A stretch of DNA of 64,000 nt from Prevotella sp. E13-17 (GCF_022024035.1 NZ_CP091787.1:2480001-2544000); one strand, 5' to 3'. Positions 52,609 through 62,238 are shown, counted from the stretch's first letter. Notes: generated by a model not told the origin, from the sequence alone. Made by a program: numbers and translations.

Positions 52609-54297
52609 ATGAATATCGCGTATCAAATAGCACTCGGCATAGCTATCATTGCCATTTTAATCATCCATGGGCGAATGACCTACAAACAAACTGTAGGCCG
52701 CAGGAATCGCAAACAAATGGAAGATGTGTTCACAAATATCAGTCATGAACTGCTGACACCACTCACTGTGATCTCTGCTTCGGTAGAGCATCTACGCGAG
52801 CAAGAACCCGACCACGCATCAGACTACGCACTCATGCAGCTGAACATAGAACGCATGGTGCGCCTGCTCCAACAAATACTAGAAACCAGCAAATCGCATT
52901 CTGGCGAACTTAAACTTCTTGTATCACAAGGAGACGTCATGCAGTATATCAGGCAGACAGCACTCTGCATAGAGCCACTGATGCACAAACATGGCCAAAC
53001 CTTCAGCATAGAGACAAAGCCCAACTCCATGATGGGATGGATAGACACAGACAAGCTGGATAAAATCATCTACAACCTGCTGTCTAATGCCGCCAAATAC
53101 ACCAAGGCAGACGGCAACATCTCCTTGCGAGTCATGACGAATAAGCTATATGACCATATTATAATACAAGTAAAAGATGATGGCATTGGAATCTCTGCAC
53201 ATAAGATGAAAAACCTGTATCAGCGTTTTCACGATGGCGAATACCGTCGCATGCAGGTAAAGGGCAACGGACTTGGACTTGCGCTGACCCACGATCTTGT
53301 GATGCTACACGGAGGAACTATCGACTGCGAGAGCGAGGAAAATAAAGGCACCACATTTACCGTCACCATACCTATTACCAAAGAAGCATTCCTACCAGAA
53401 CAAGTGGATGAGAACAACGCCTTCGATCTCAGCAAGATCGAATCAAACATCATTGACATGAAGGCACTCTATCCCGAAGACGACAAGCAGCTTTTGTCCA
53501 CCGCCATACCAACAATCAATGAAAATGCTTATAGGATTTTGTTGGTAGAAGACAACGAAGAACTGCTGATGCTGATGAGCACGCTGCTGAGCAAGCGTTA
53601 CAATATCTATACGGCACCAAACGGAAAAGAAGCACTCAAGATCATACAAAGCAAACGATTAGACCTCATTGTCTCTGATGTGATGATGCCCGAAATGGAT
53701 GGCAACGAACTAACACGCGAGATAAAGTCGAAGCCAGAATGGAACCATCTGCCCATTATCTTACTGACAGCCAAAACCAGTGAAGAAGACCGGAAGGCAT
53801 CTTTGACTATCGGTGCAGACGACTACATCGCCAAACCTTTCCGACTGGGCGACCTGGAGTTGCGCATAGACAACCTGATATCTAACCGCAAGCGTATTTT
53901 GGAAGCTGCCGGCAAAGAGACAACCACTGAGGAACAAGTGCTGACGGCCGATGAAGAGTTTATGCAACGCGCACATAAATGCGTACTGGACCATCTTGAC
54001 GATAGCGATTTTGACCGAGAAGCCTTTGCCAAAGCAATGGGCGCCTCGAGCTCAACGCTCTACAACAAGCTGCGCGTACTGACGGGAATGAACATCACAT
54101 CCTACATCCGCGACATACGTATGAAGGAAGCTAAACGGCTGGCTGAAACCCAATCCAACCTGCGTGTCAGCGACCTCGCCTATCGAGTAGGATTCAAAGA
54201 CCCGAAATACTTTGCTACCTGTTTTAAAAAAGAGTTTGGCATACAGCCAAGTGAATTTATTGAGTCTTTGAACAACGACACATCCACAGACCTATAA
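52609..54297 (+). CDS. Short hybrid two-component regulator (HK-REC-AraC), no sensor domain
   Basis: 562 residues from the ATG at 52609, preceded by AAAGGA. One N-terminal membrane helix (IALGIAIIAILIIHG), then HisKA with FTNISHELLTPLTVISAS (His46), HATPase (IIYNLLSNAAKYTKADGNIS; DDGIGIS; GNGLGLAL), a receiver with Asp357 in LIVSDVMMPEMDG, and a C-terminal AraC-type HTH (SDLAYRVGFKDPKYFATCFK with KEFG). Hybrid two-component systems of Bacteroidota normally carry a large periplasmic beta-propeller sensor, about 1300 residues in all; here it is missing altogether. What it senses is unknown. The 3' end overlaps the symporter gene by 41 bases, convergently. Confidence 0.9.
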   Translation: MNIAYQIALGIAIIAILIIHGRMTYKQTVGRRNRKQMEDVFTNISHELLTPLTVISASVEHLREQEPDHASDYALMQLNIERMVRLLQQILETSKSHSGELKLLVSQGDVMQYIRQTALCIEPLMHKHGQTFSIETKPNSMMGWIDTDKLDKIIYNLLSNAAKYTKADGNISLRVMTNKLYDHIIIQVKDDGIGISAHKMKNLYQRFHDGEYRRMQVKGNGLGLALTHDLVMLHGGTIDCESEENKGTTFTVTIPITKEAFLPEQVDENNAFDLSKIESNIIDMKALYPEDDKQLLSTAIPTINENAYRILLVEDNEELLMLMSTLLSKRYNIYTAPNGKEALKIIQSKRLDLIVSDVMMPEMDGNELTREIKSKPEWNHLPIILLTAKTSEEDRKASLTIGADDYIAKPFRLGDLELRIDNLISNRKRILEAAGKETTTEEQVLTADEEFMQRAHKCVLDHLDDSDFDREAFAKAMGASSSTLYNKLRVLTGMNITSYIRDIRMKEAKRLAETQSNLRVSDLAYRVGFKDPKYFATCFKKEFGIQPSEFIESLNNDTSTDL

Positions 54298-55690
54298 ACG
54301 TCAGCAACCCATTGAGCATCAGCAGTTCATAGCCAAAGTGATAGTTCCATAGCTGTACTGTTGTGGCTGCGATGAAATAGCAGATGACCGGCGATGCCAG
54401 ACAAACCACGGGCACCAAACGCTGGCGAACATACTTTTGCGTAAACAGTCCAAAAGCAAAGAGTCCCAATAAAGGACCATAGGTATAGGAAACGATGGTA
54501 TAGATGGCATCTATCAGCGATTTACTATTGAGGGCATGAAACATCAGTATGAATGCCACAAAAAGCAAGCAAATGACCAGATGGACGCCCTTTCGCAGTT
54601 TTTCATCATCGACTTTTTGTCGAATATCAACACAATAACTGGTGGTCAGCGACGTCAGTGCCGAGTCGGCACTTGAAAACGAAGCCGCCACAATGCCAAG
54701 AACAAAAAGCAGGGGGAGCAACTGAGAAGACAACGGCATCAGCTCGCCCTTGACAAACATTGGCAACAGCTGATCTCCTTGAACAGGGATATCGACCCCT
54801 TGTTGTTCAAAAAGCTGCACCAACAGGACGCCTAACGACAGAAACAGCAAATTGGCAGGTACAAAAGCAACACCATAGCTGCACATATCTTTCTGTGCTT
54901 CACGCAACGTACGACACGTCAGGTTCTTCTGCATCATATCCTGATCGAGTCCAGTCATCACGATCACAATAAAAGCACCACTCAGAAACTCCTTCCAGAA
55001 ATAGAAAGGAGAGCGCCAGTCACTGAACTCGAAGATGCGGCTATGAGCATCACAAGCAACAGCCCTTACGGCATCAGCCAACGAATAATGGAGAGCCTGA
55101 GCCACCATATATATAATAAGGAGTAGCGCCGAGAAGAGGCATACCGTCTGAAACGTATCGGTGAAGACCAGCGTGCGCACCCCACCCTTTCGCGTATAAA
55201 ACCATATCAGCAATACCATTGAAAGAACGTTGACCACAAATGGCACACCGACTGCCTCAAACACAAACTGCTGCAGAATGAGGCAAACCACATAAAACTT
55301 CACGGCGGCGCCCACCATCTTCGATACAAGGAAGAACCAAGCACCCGTCTTATACGACGACATGCCCAAGCGCTGTCCCAGATAAGTATAGATAGAGGTG
55401 AGGTTCAACTTATAATACACAGGCAACAATAAAAAAGCGATGACCAGATAGCCCACAATAAAGCCCAAGCAGACCTGCAGATAGGTCATCTGCGAAGAAA
55501 GTACCATACCAGGCACACTGACAAACGTAACCCCCGATATAGAAGCGCCCACCATGCCAAAGGCAACCATATACCATGGTGAGCGGCGCCCGGCACGGAA
55601 GAAAGCCCGATTGTCAGCACGCCGTGCTACAAGGCGACTGATGCCCAACAGCACGAAGAAATAAGCCAAAATAGTTATAATAATCCACAT
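54257..55690 (-). CDS. Sodium:solute symporter family protein
   Basis: 477 residues from the ATG at 55690; an ATG 21 bases upstream lies across the promoter and is unlikely. About 13 membrane helices. FFRAGRRSPWYMVAFGMVGA with SISGVTFVSVPGMV is the SSS family start, and VAASFSSADSALTSLTTSYC corresponds to the conserved Na+-site helix 8. Substrate unknown (members carry sugars, acetate, proline, sialate). A TAACTTTG box ends only 9 bases before the ATG, so the mRNA may be nearly leaderless. Confidence 0.9.
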   Translation of the reverse strand: MWIIITILAYFFVLLGISRLVARRADNRAFFRAGRRSPWYMVAFGMVGASISGVTFVSVPGMVLSSQMTYLQVCLGFIVGYLVIAFLLLPVYYKLNLTSIYTYLGQRLGMSSYKTGAWFFLVSKMVGAAVKFYVVCLILQQFVFEAVGVPFVVNVLSMVLLIWFYTRKGGVRTLVFTDTFQTVCLFSALLLIIYMVAQALHYSLADAVRAVACDAHSRIFEFSDWRSPFYFWKEFLSGAFIVIVMTGLDQDMMQKNLTCRTLREAQKDMCSYGVAFVPANLLFLSLGVLLVQLFEQQGVDIPVQGDQLLPMFVKGELMPLSSQLLPLLFVLGIVAASFSSADSALTSLTTSYCVDIRQKVDDEKLRKGVHLVICLLFVAFILMFHALNSKSLIDAIYTIVSYTYGPLLGLFAFGLFTQKYVRQRLVPVVCLASPVICYFIAATTVQLWNYHFGYELLMLNGLLTFIGLWMCRCSKTQ

Positions 55691-55698
55691 ACAGCTTG

Positions 55699-55706
55699 CA
55701 AAGTTA
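55699..55706 (-). promoter_or_regulatory. -7 element for the symporter gene
   Basis: TAACTTTG on the minus strand (55706-55699), 8 bases from the chosen ATG. Confidence 0.55.
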
Positions 55707-55782
55707 CACATTTTTCCGAAGTCAGCTCGCTTAGTGTAACAAAATTCTCACCCCTTCATTCTTCATTCTTAATTAATTATAT

Positions 55783-55790
55783 TATCTTTG
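55783..55790 (+). promoter_or_regulatory. -7 element for trpB
   Basis: TATCTTTG, 32 bases before the ATG; no clear -33 TTTG. Confidence 0.5.
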
Positions 55791-55822
55791 CATCGCAAAT
55801 ACTAAACCAATAATAGAAACGT

Positions 55823-57187
55823 ATGAGCAGACAAAAGAAGTTTATTCTCCCCGAGAGTGAGATTCCCACACAGTGGTATAATATTCAGGCAGACATGCCC
55901 AACAAGCCTTTGCCTCCTATTCATCCCCAAACCCACCAGCCTCTTGGTGTTGACGACCTTGCACATATCTTCCCACGCGAATGCTGCGTGCAGGAATTAG
56001 ACACCGAACACGCATGGATAGACATCCCGGAAGAAGTATTAGAAAAATACAAGTACTACCGTTCGACACCATTGGTACGTGCCTACGCCCTTGAAGAGGC
56101 ACTCGGCACACCCGCCCACATCTATTTCAAGAACGAATCAACCAACCCATTGGGTTCGCATAAGATTAACTCTGCCATCCCTCAGTGCTACTATGCCAAG
56201 CAGGAAGGCACGACCAACGTCACCACAGAGACGGGTGCAGGTCAGTGGGGTGCTGCTCTATCGTATGCCGCCAAGATATATGGTCTCGAAGCTGCTGTCT
56301 ATCAGGTCAAGATTACCATGCAGCAGAAGCCCTACCGCTCGAGCATCATGCGCACCTTTGGTGCTGCCGTTACTGGTTCGCCCTCTATGTCAACGCGTGC
56401 AGGCAAAGACATTATCACCAAAGATCCCACCCATCCCGGTTCGCTTGGAACAGCTATCAGCGAAGCCGTTGAGTTGGCCACCACCACCCCCAACTGTAAA
56501 TATACGTTAGGTTCTGTGCTGAACCACGTAGCCCTCCATCAGAGCATCATTGGCCTGGAGGCAGAAAAGCAGATGGAGATGGCAGGCGAATATCCCGATA
56601 TGGTGATTGCTTGTTTCGGTGGAGGAAGTAACTTTGGCGGTATAGCTTTCCCCTTTATGCGTCACAACCTGAAGGATGGCAAGCACACCAAGTTTATTGC
56701 TGCCGAACCCGAGAGTTGTCCTAAGCTGACACGCGGCAAGTTCCAGTACGACTTTGGCGATGAAGCAGGCTACACCCCCTTGCTCCCCATGTTCACACTG
56801 GGTCATCAGTTCAAGCCTTCCAACATCCATGCTGGCGGACTCCGCTACCATGGTGCAGGCATGATTGTCAGCCAGCTGATCAAAGACGGCCTGATGTATG
56901 GCGTTGACATCCCCCAGCTCGAGTCATTCGAGTCTGGCATGCTCTTCGCCCGCACCGAGGGTATCATCCCAGCGCCCGAGAGTTGCCACGCCATTGCCGC
57001 CACGATTCGCGAAGCCAAGAAATGTATTGAGACTGGCGAGGAGAAAGTTATCCTCTTCAACCTCTCTGGTCATGGTCTTATCGACATGCCTTCTTACGAG
57101 TCGTTCATCAATGGCGATTTGCAGAACTACAGCGTCAGCGATGAGATTATCGAGAAGAACGTGTCTGAACTTGAGCAGATTATCTAA
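55823..57187 (+). CDS. trpB: Tryptophan synthase beta chain, TrpB2 type
   Basis: 454 residues, the length of TrpB2 rather than the about 400 of TrpB1. YYRSTPLVRAYALEEALG, NESTNPLGSHKINSAIPQCY (PLP Lys114), TETGAGQWGAALSYAAKIYG, and CFGGGSNFGGIAFPF (phosphate loop) are clear. The N-terminal 60 residues with IPTQWYNIQADMP are the TrpB2 extension. It joins indole and serine to tryptophan, or acts on free indole as a salvage enzyme, since no trpA or other trp gene is near. Single gene, own promoter. Confidence 0.95.
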   Translation: MSRQKKFILPESEIPTQWYNIQADMPNKPLPPIHPQTHQPLGVDDLAHIFPRECCVQELDTEHAWIDIPEEVLEKYKYYRSTPLVRAYALEEALGTPAHIYFKNESTNPLGSHKINSAIPQCYYAKQEGTTNVTTETGAGQWGAALSYAAKIYGLEAAVYQVKITMQQKPYRSSIMRTFGAAVTGSPSMSTRAGKDIITKDPTHPGSLGTAISEAVELATTTPNCKYTLGSVLNHVALHQSIIGLEAEKQMEMAGEYPDMVIACFGGGSNFGGIAFPFMRHNLKDGKHTKFIAAEPESCPKLTRGKFQYDFGDEAGYTPLLPMFTLGHQFKPSNIHAGGLRYHGAGMIVSQLIKDGLMYGVDIPQLESFESGMLFARTEGIIPAPESCHAIAATIREAKKCIETGEEKVILFNLSGHGLIDMPSYESFINGDLQNYSVSDEIIEKNVSELEQII

Positions 57188-57195
57188 CGAAAGAA

Positions 57196-57900
57196 TTATT
57201 CGATGGTCAGTCCGAAGACGATGTAAGTCTTCTGCGAACAAGGATTGGCCACCACTTGTGCAAAGACTGGCAGGGCAAAATGTTCTGTCAGTCTTATTTC
57301 TTTTACAGCCTTTAGGTTGACATTCGTCACGGCAAATCCCGTTGTATTGTAATAGTCTGATTTCCAAGGAACAAAGGCCAGCTGAGCCTCCCACTTGCAG
57401 GAAGCCAACCGAAAGGGCGCAGTCAGTTCGACATACGAAGAATAAGCCCGTTTGCCATCTGCCACCTGATAGTCTTGTCCGGCAAAGTTAGTTTGCCACG
57501 AAGCATTCAGCACTCCGAAGTCATAGCCCACAAAAGCCTCGAAGACATGGCTGGTGCTATGTGCATCATAATAGAGATAGCGTTTGTTGGGCGAGTCGCT
57601 CCAATAATCGACCAATCCGAATCTGAAGTTCCCCATGGTATATTGTGCCGTTATATCCAGTTCTTTAGGGTCGTTCTTATCCGAGATACCGACATTAGCG
57701 CCCCCCACCAAGCTGAATTCTCTCCACTCAATGCCCAGTGCGGGCTGAAAACTGGTGGCACCCATTTCCTGTCCACGCCACATATACTGACTCAGAATGT
57801 CGGCCTTGGCAATGGTGTTTATCTCGTCTTGTGCATGAACATACATGCTTAGGGCACACACGAGTGCCACCGACCAACTACGCAAAGAAGTTTCAATCAT
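57196..57900 (-). CDS. Probable outer-membrane beta-barrel protein, unknown function
   Basis: 234 residues. A signal peptide (SVALVCALSMYVHA) is followed by KADILSQYMWRGQEMGATSF, a start resembling Gcw_chp-type and related barrel proteins (the S-x-Y-x-W-R-G motif), then alternating strands with many aromatic residues. No strong family call. A TACCTTTG box at 57936-57929 (minus strand) is its likely -7 element. It converges with trpB, 8 bases between stops. Confidence 0.6.
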   Translation of the reverse strand: MIETSLRSWSVALVCALSMYVHAQDEINTIAKADILSQYMWRGQEMGATSFQPALGIEWREFSLVGGANVGISDKNDPKELDITAQYTMGNFRFGLVDYWSDSPNKRYLYYDAHSTSHVFEAFVGYDFGVLNASWQTNFAGQDYQVADGKRAYSSYVELTAPFRLASCKWEAQLAFVPWKSDYYNTTGFAVTNVNLKAVKEIRLTEHFALPVFAQVVANPCSQKTYIVFGLTIE

Positions 57901-57928
57901 TTATATATACATTATTCATTATCGCATA

Positions 57929-57936
57929 CAAAGGTA
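57929..57936 (-). promoter_or_regulatory. -7 element for the 57196-57900 gene
   Basis: TACCTTTG on the minus strand, 28 bases before the ATG. Confidence 0.5.
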
Positions 57937-58039
57937 CGAAAAAATACACATTTAACCAACAAACGGGAAAAAAAAAGAGGAAACAGCACTCCACTGCAGA
58001 GTACCATTTCCTCCATAAGTCAATCTTTATATGCTGTTT

Positions 58040-58468
58040 TTATCCAATCTCTATCTGGCGGCTCACCTTGACTTTCTCCTCCTCGTGCTTAGGCAATTCT
58101 ACGGTCAGCACGCCGTTTTCCACATGAGCTCGAATCTGTTCACGCTCCACATCATCGGGCAACAGCAGTGTCTGCTCGAACTTAGAATACGAGAATTCGC
58201 GTCGCAGATAGCGAGTGCTCTTGTCCTCCTCCTTCTGTTCCTGTTTCTTCTCCATCTTGATAATCAGATTGCCCTCATCATTAATATGCACGTTGAAGTC
58301 CTCTCTCTTCATGCCTGGAGCAGCCAGTTCTACAGTGTAAGCCTTATCGCTCTCCTTTACATTGATAGCCGGAGCCGTACAATTGGCGCGTGGCATAAAA
58401 TCTGTGTCAAAGAAATCGTTGAATACACTGGGCAGCCAAGCTGCGTTACGTCTCATCATTGGTGTCAT
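58040..58468 (-). CDS. Hsp20/alpha-crystallin family small heat-shock protein
   Basis: 142 residues. N-terminal arm with FNDFFDTDFMPR, then the crystallin domain: NVKESDKAYTVELAAPGMKR, EDFNVHINDEGNLIIKMEKK, EFSYSKFEQTLLLPDDV, and ENGVLTVELPKHEEEK (the G-V-L motif), ending in a short tail with RQIEIG (I-x-I). It holds unfolding proteins. AGGAGG at 58482-58477, 8 bases before the ATG, is an unusually strong Shine-Dalgarno site for this genome. Two palindromes upstream are probable control sites. Confidence 0.95.
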   Translation of the reverse strand: MTPMMRRNAAWLPSVFNDFFDTDFMPRANCTAPAINVKESDKAYTVELAAPGMKREDFNVHINDEGNLIIKMEKKQEQKEEDKSTRYLRREFSYSKFEQTLLLPDDVEREQIRAHVENGVLTVELPKHEEEKVKVSRQIEIG

Positions 58469-58476
58469 AATCTTGT

Positions 58477-58482
58477 CCTCCT
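58477..58482 (-). promoter_or_regulatory. Strong Shine-Dalgarno site of hsp20
   Basis: AGGAGG on the minus strand, 8 bases before the ATG; most genes in this window lack such a site. Confidence 0.75.
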
Positions 58483-58583
58483 AATTATGTTTTAATTTTG
58501 GTTTAACTTCTTGTTTGAGCTCCCGATGTGTTATCGATGCTCACTTAACTAAATGCAAGATAAATGCCAACGCAGAAATATCA

Positions 58584-58615
58584 GACAATCTGTCATATAT
58601 AAGAGACAAATTGTC
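58584..58615. promoter_or_regulatory. Paired palindromes upstream of hsp20 (candidate operators)
   Basis: GACAATCTGTC (58584-58594) and GACAAATTGTC (58605-58615) have centres 21 bases apart, two helical turns. A -7-like TATCTTGC lies at 58562-58555 on the hsp20 strand, putting the near palindrome across the -33 region. Confidence 0.5.
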
Positions 58616-58683
58616 AGCCAACAATTCTTTTCATCTCATTTTGAGAAGTAAAACCAAGGTTACGGTAAAGCGGCACTAACGCA

Positions 58684-61600
58684 TCACGATAGAGTCGCTT
58701 TACCAATGATGTCGTTCAGCACCTTCACAGCCTCGCCCACAGTAGGCACATCGGTCACGACCATAGAGCGTTTGCCATTTTGTTCGCGAAGATTGCAACG
58801 ACGCACATTTCGACCTATATAATCAAGTATATGACTGAAAGCCGCACTCTGATAGAACGGGCTTCGCACGTTGCTGACGAAGTAGAGAAACATTCGCCCT
58901 TGCTTCAGCATGATCTTCTCGCATCCCAGACGCTTACCGCTACGGCGCAAGCCTACCACCTGCAACAGCTCTTCAGCCTGTGGCGGTAACGGGCCGAAAC
59001 GATCGACAAGACGCAGACGATAGGCCTCCACCTCCTGGTCATTGCGCGTGTTGTCCAGTTCGCGATAGAGCAACATGCGCTCAGAATCGCTGGGCACATA
59101 CTGGTCGGGGAAGTACATCTCCAAGTCCGACTCGAGGTTGCAATCGGCCACAAAGTCTGCCTGAGCATCGAGTGCCGAGAACTGCGAAGAGCCATCCGAT
59201 GTCTCTTTCGCGCCAATGCTCTGGGTCTTTTCGCCTCGACTACTGTCACCTCGTTCTGCAGTTCGTCCTTCGTTCTCGTTCACCTCGGGCTCTTCATTTC
59301 TCAGTTCCGCCATGGCCTCATTCAGAATTTTCTGATAGGTCTCATAGCCTAAGTCAGAGATAAAGCCACTCTGTTCGGCGCCCAGCAGATTTCCCGCACC
59401 ACGAATGTCGAGGTCTTGCATGGCGATATTGATGCCACTGCCCAGGTCCGAGAAGTTTTCAAGAGCCTCCAAGCGTCGGCGACTATCGGTTGGGAGTGCT
59501 GCCAATGGCGGTGCCAACAGATAGCAAAAGCCCTTGCGGTTGCCTCGTCCCACACGTCCACGCATCTGGTGGAGGTCTGAGAGTCCGAAATACTGTGCAC
59601 TATTAATAATAATGGTGTTAGCATTGGGGATATCAATACCATTCTCAACGATAGTCGTTGAGAGCAACACATCGTAGTCGTAGTTAGAGAAATCAAGGAT
59701 AATCTTCTCCAGTTCGTCGGGCTTCATCTGTCCGTGCCCGATGGCTATACGACAGTCGGGAACGTACTTATGAATCATCTCGGCAATGTGCGTCAGGTCG
59801 CTGATGCGGTTGTTCACGATATAAACCTGTCCGTTGCGACTCATCTCAAAGTTGATAGCATCCGTGATAATCTCTGCCGAGAAGGTGTGTATTTCGGTCT
59901 GAATAGGGTAGCGGTTGGGCGGTGGTGTCTGTATGACGCTCAGGTCGCGTGCTCCCACCAGCGAGAACTGCAGGGTGCGCGGTATGGGGGTGGCACTCAT
60001 CGTGAGCGTATCCACGTTGGTTTTCATCTGGCGCAACTTCTCTTTTGTAGAGACACCAAACTTCTGTTCCTCGTCTATAATCAACAGTCCGAGGTCTTTG
60101 AACTTCACACTCTTGCTGATCAGCTTCTGCGTACCGATCAAGATGTCCACCTTGCCATCGGCCAGGTCTTTCAGTAGCGCAGCCGTATGTTTTGCCGAAC
60201 GAGCACGTGTCAGATAGTCCACACGCACTGGCATATCCTTCAGACGGCCAAGGAACGTGCGATAGTGCTGATAGGCCAGCACCGTGGTGGGCACCATCAC
60301 CGCCACCTGCTTGCCATCGACGGCAGCCTTAAAGGCAGCACGCACAGCCACCTCGGTCTTGCCAAAGCCCACATCGCCACACACCAGTCGGTCCATTGGT
60401 TTCGGCAACTCCATATCTGCCTTCACCTCTTGTGTTGCTTTCAACTGGTCGGGTGTATCTTCGTAGAGGAACGAGGCCTCCAACTCGTGTTGCAAGTAGG
60501 TGTCGTGGCTGAAGGCAAAGCCCTTCTGGCGTTTACGAGCGGCGTAGAGTTTGATGAGATCACGGGCAATATCCTTGATGTGTTTCTTGGTGCGCTCTTT
60601 CAGTCGCTCCCACTGTCCGGTGCCCAGTGTTGACATGCGTGGCTGCTGTCCGTCGTCCTGCGACTTGTATTTCGACACTTTGTACAGCGAATGGATGCTC
60701 ACATAGATAGCATCACCACGCTGATACACAATCTTAATCATCTCTTGGAAACCGCCATCCTGCAGAGGCATCCTGACCAGTCCGCCAAACTTACCGATGC
60801 CGTGGTCCACATGCACCACGTAGTCACCCACCTCGAACTGCTGAATCTCCTTCAGTGTCAGTGCCACCTTACCACCACGCGCCTTGTCACTCTTCAGGTT
60901 GTACTTATGGAAGCGGTCGAATATCTGATGATCGGTGAACAAACACAGGCGTGCATCCACATCAATGAATCCTTCGTGAAGGGTCTTGTCCACGGGCACA
61001 AAAGTGATACCCTGCTTCATTTCGGCAAAGATATCCTTCAGTCGCTCCTGTTGTTTCTCGCTGTCTGCCAAGATATAGAGTTTGAAACCCTGCAACAGGA
61101 AATCCTCTAATGTCTGCGACAACAATTCGAAGTTCTTATGGAACAGAGGTTGTGGCTTGATGTTGAAAGAGACGCATGCGCCCTCGCTGGCATGGGCTCG
61201 AGCCAGCAACAGCTTGCGAAACGGTTCGGCATCACGCGCAAACTGGCTGCCAGTGATTATCTGGCTGTCGCGTTGCATCTCCTTTTCTATCTGCCGCTGT
61301 TCTAATTCTGTAGCTCCCTCCAAACGTTCCTGCAGGGCCTGTGCTGAGAATCCCTCTTGGTAGGCCCGTTCAATCGTCTCGCGCACAAACTGGAAATCTT
61401 TCATAGCCAGCAGCGTGCTCTTTGGTAGGAACTTCAGAATTGACTCTTTTTCCTCGACTGCCGTCAGCTCAGGCACCACATCCACAAGCTCACAGCGCTC
61501 TTTCGACAACTGATCTTCTACCTGAAACGTGCGGATGGAGTCTATCTCATCGCCAAAGAAGTCGAGACGGAAGGGAAACTCATGACTGTACGAATAGACA

Positions 61601-62223
61601 TCGAGAATAGACCCGCGCAAGGCGAACTGCCCTGGTTCATAGACGTAATCGACTTCGCGAAAGCCGAAGTCACGAAGCGTCACGCAGACATCATCCACGC
61701 CAATGGTCTGTCCTTGTTGCAGCGTCAGGCGGCGGGCATCCAACTGTTTACGCGTCACCACCATCTCGGCCAATGCCTCTGGATAGGTGACCACATACAA
61801 ACTGGAGGGGACCGTGGAGGCTTGCGAGACTTGTGAAGCAGGTGAAGTCTGTCGATTCTCCATTCTTGGTTCTTCGCACTCCGTCAATCTTGTCAACACC
61901 TCCGTACGGAGTATCTCGCTGGCGGGGTCTTTCTGTCCATATTTGATGGCACGCCGATAGCTCGATGGAAAGAAGAGCACACTCCCCTCGCCCATCACCT
62001 GGCATAGGTCATGGTAGAAATAGCCTGCCTCATCGGCATCGTTGAGGATAAAAACAAGTCTCTGCGAGGTCTTCAGTGCCAACGCACTGAACAACATAGG
62101 TGCTGCTGAAGCCAACAACCCATCAAGAGAAATCGTCTTCTCTGAAGATTTCTCCATCAGCTTTGCCAATGCCGCCACCTGCGGCTTCATGGCATACAAT
62201 GTCTGTAATTCCTGAATGTTCAT
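58684..62223 (-). CDS. mfd: Transcription-repair coupling factor
   Basis: 1179 residues from the ATG at 62223. N-terminal UvrB-like domains (FGDEIDSIRTFQVEDQLS), the CarD-like RNA polymerase interaction domain (FEVGDYVVHVDHGIGKFGGL), then the superfamily 2 translocase: RLVCGDVGFGKTEVAVRAAF (Walker A), VMVPTTVLAYQHYRTFLG, LLIIDEEQKFGVSTKEKL (DEEQ), TMSATPIPRTLQFSL, and QMRGRVGRGNRKGFCYLLAP (motif VI); a TRCF D7 domain ends it. It removes stalled polymerase and recruits UvrA. Two extra segments look repeat-derived: one near residue 125-150 (TSPASQVSQASTVPSS) and one before the D7 domain (about 985-1025). Confidence 0.96.
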   Translation of the reverse strand: MNIQELQTLYAMKPQVAALAKLMEKSSEKTISLDGLLASAAPMLFSALALKTSQRLVFILNDADEAGYFYHDLCQVMGEGSVLFFPSSYRRAIKYGQKDPASEILRTEVLTRLTECEEPRMENRQTSPASQVSQASTVPSSLYVVTYPEALAEMVVTRKQLDARRLTLQQGQTIGVDDVCVTLRDFGFREVDYVYEPGQFALRGSILDVYSYSHEFPFRLDFFGDEIDSIRTFQVEDQLSKERCELVDVVPELTAVEEKESILKFLPKSTLLAMKDFQFVRETIERAYQEGFSAQALQERLEGATELEQRQIEKEMQRDSQIITGSQFARDAEPFRKLLLARAHASEGACVSFNIKPQPLFHKNFELLSQTLEDFLLQGFKLYILADSEKQQERLKDIFAEMKQGITFVPVDKTLHEGFIDVDARLCLFTDHQIFDRFHKYNLKSDKARGGKVALTLKEIQQFEVGDYVVHVDHGIGKFGGLVRMPLQDGGFQEMIKIVYQRGDAIYVSIHSLYKVSKYKSQDDGQQPRMSTLGTGQWERLKERTKKHIKDIARDLIKLYAARKRQKGFAFSHDTYLQHELEASFLYEDTPDQLKATQEVKADMELPKPMDRLVCGDVGFGKTEVAVRAAFKAAVDGKQVAVMVPTTVLAYQHYRTFLGRLKDMPVRVDYLTRARSAKHTAALLKDLADGKVDILIGTQKLISKSVKFKDLGLLIIDEEQKFGVSTKEKLRQMKTNVDTLTMSATPIPRTLQFSLVGARDLSVIQTPPPNRYPIQTEIHTFSAEIITDAINFEMSRNGQVYIVNNRISDLTHIAEMIHKYVPDCRIAIGHGQMKPDELEKIILDFSNYDYDVLLSTTIVENGIDIPNANTIIINSAQYFGLSDLHQMRGRVGRGNRKGFCYLLAPPLAALPTDSRRRLEALENFSDLGSGINIAMQDLDIRGAGNLLGAEQSGFISDLGYETYQKILNEAMAELRNEEPEVNENEGRTAERGDSSRGEKTQSIGAKETSDGSSQFSALDAQADFVADCNLESDLEMYFPDQYVPSDSERMLLYRELDNTRNDQEVEAYRLRLVDRFGPLPPQAEELLQVVGLRRSGKRLGCEKIMLKQGRMFLYFVSNVRSPFYQSAAFSHILDYIGRNVRRCNLREQNGKRSMVVTDVPTVGEAVKVLNDIIGKATLS

Positions 62224-62238
62224 TATAAATACCTGGTG

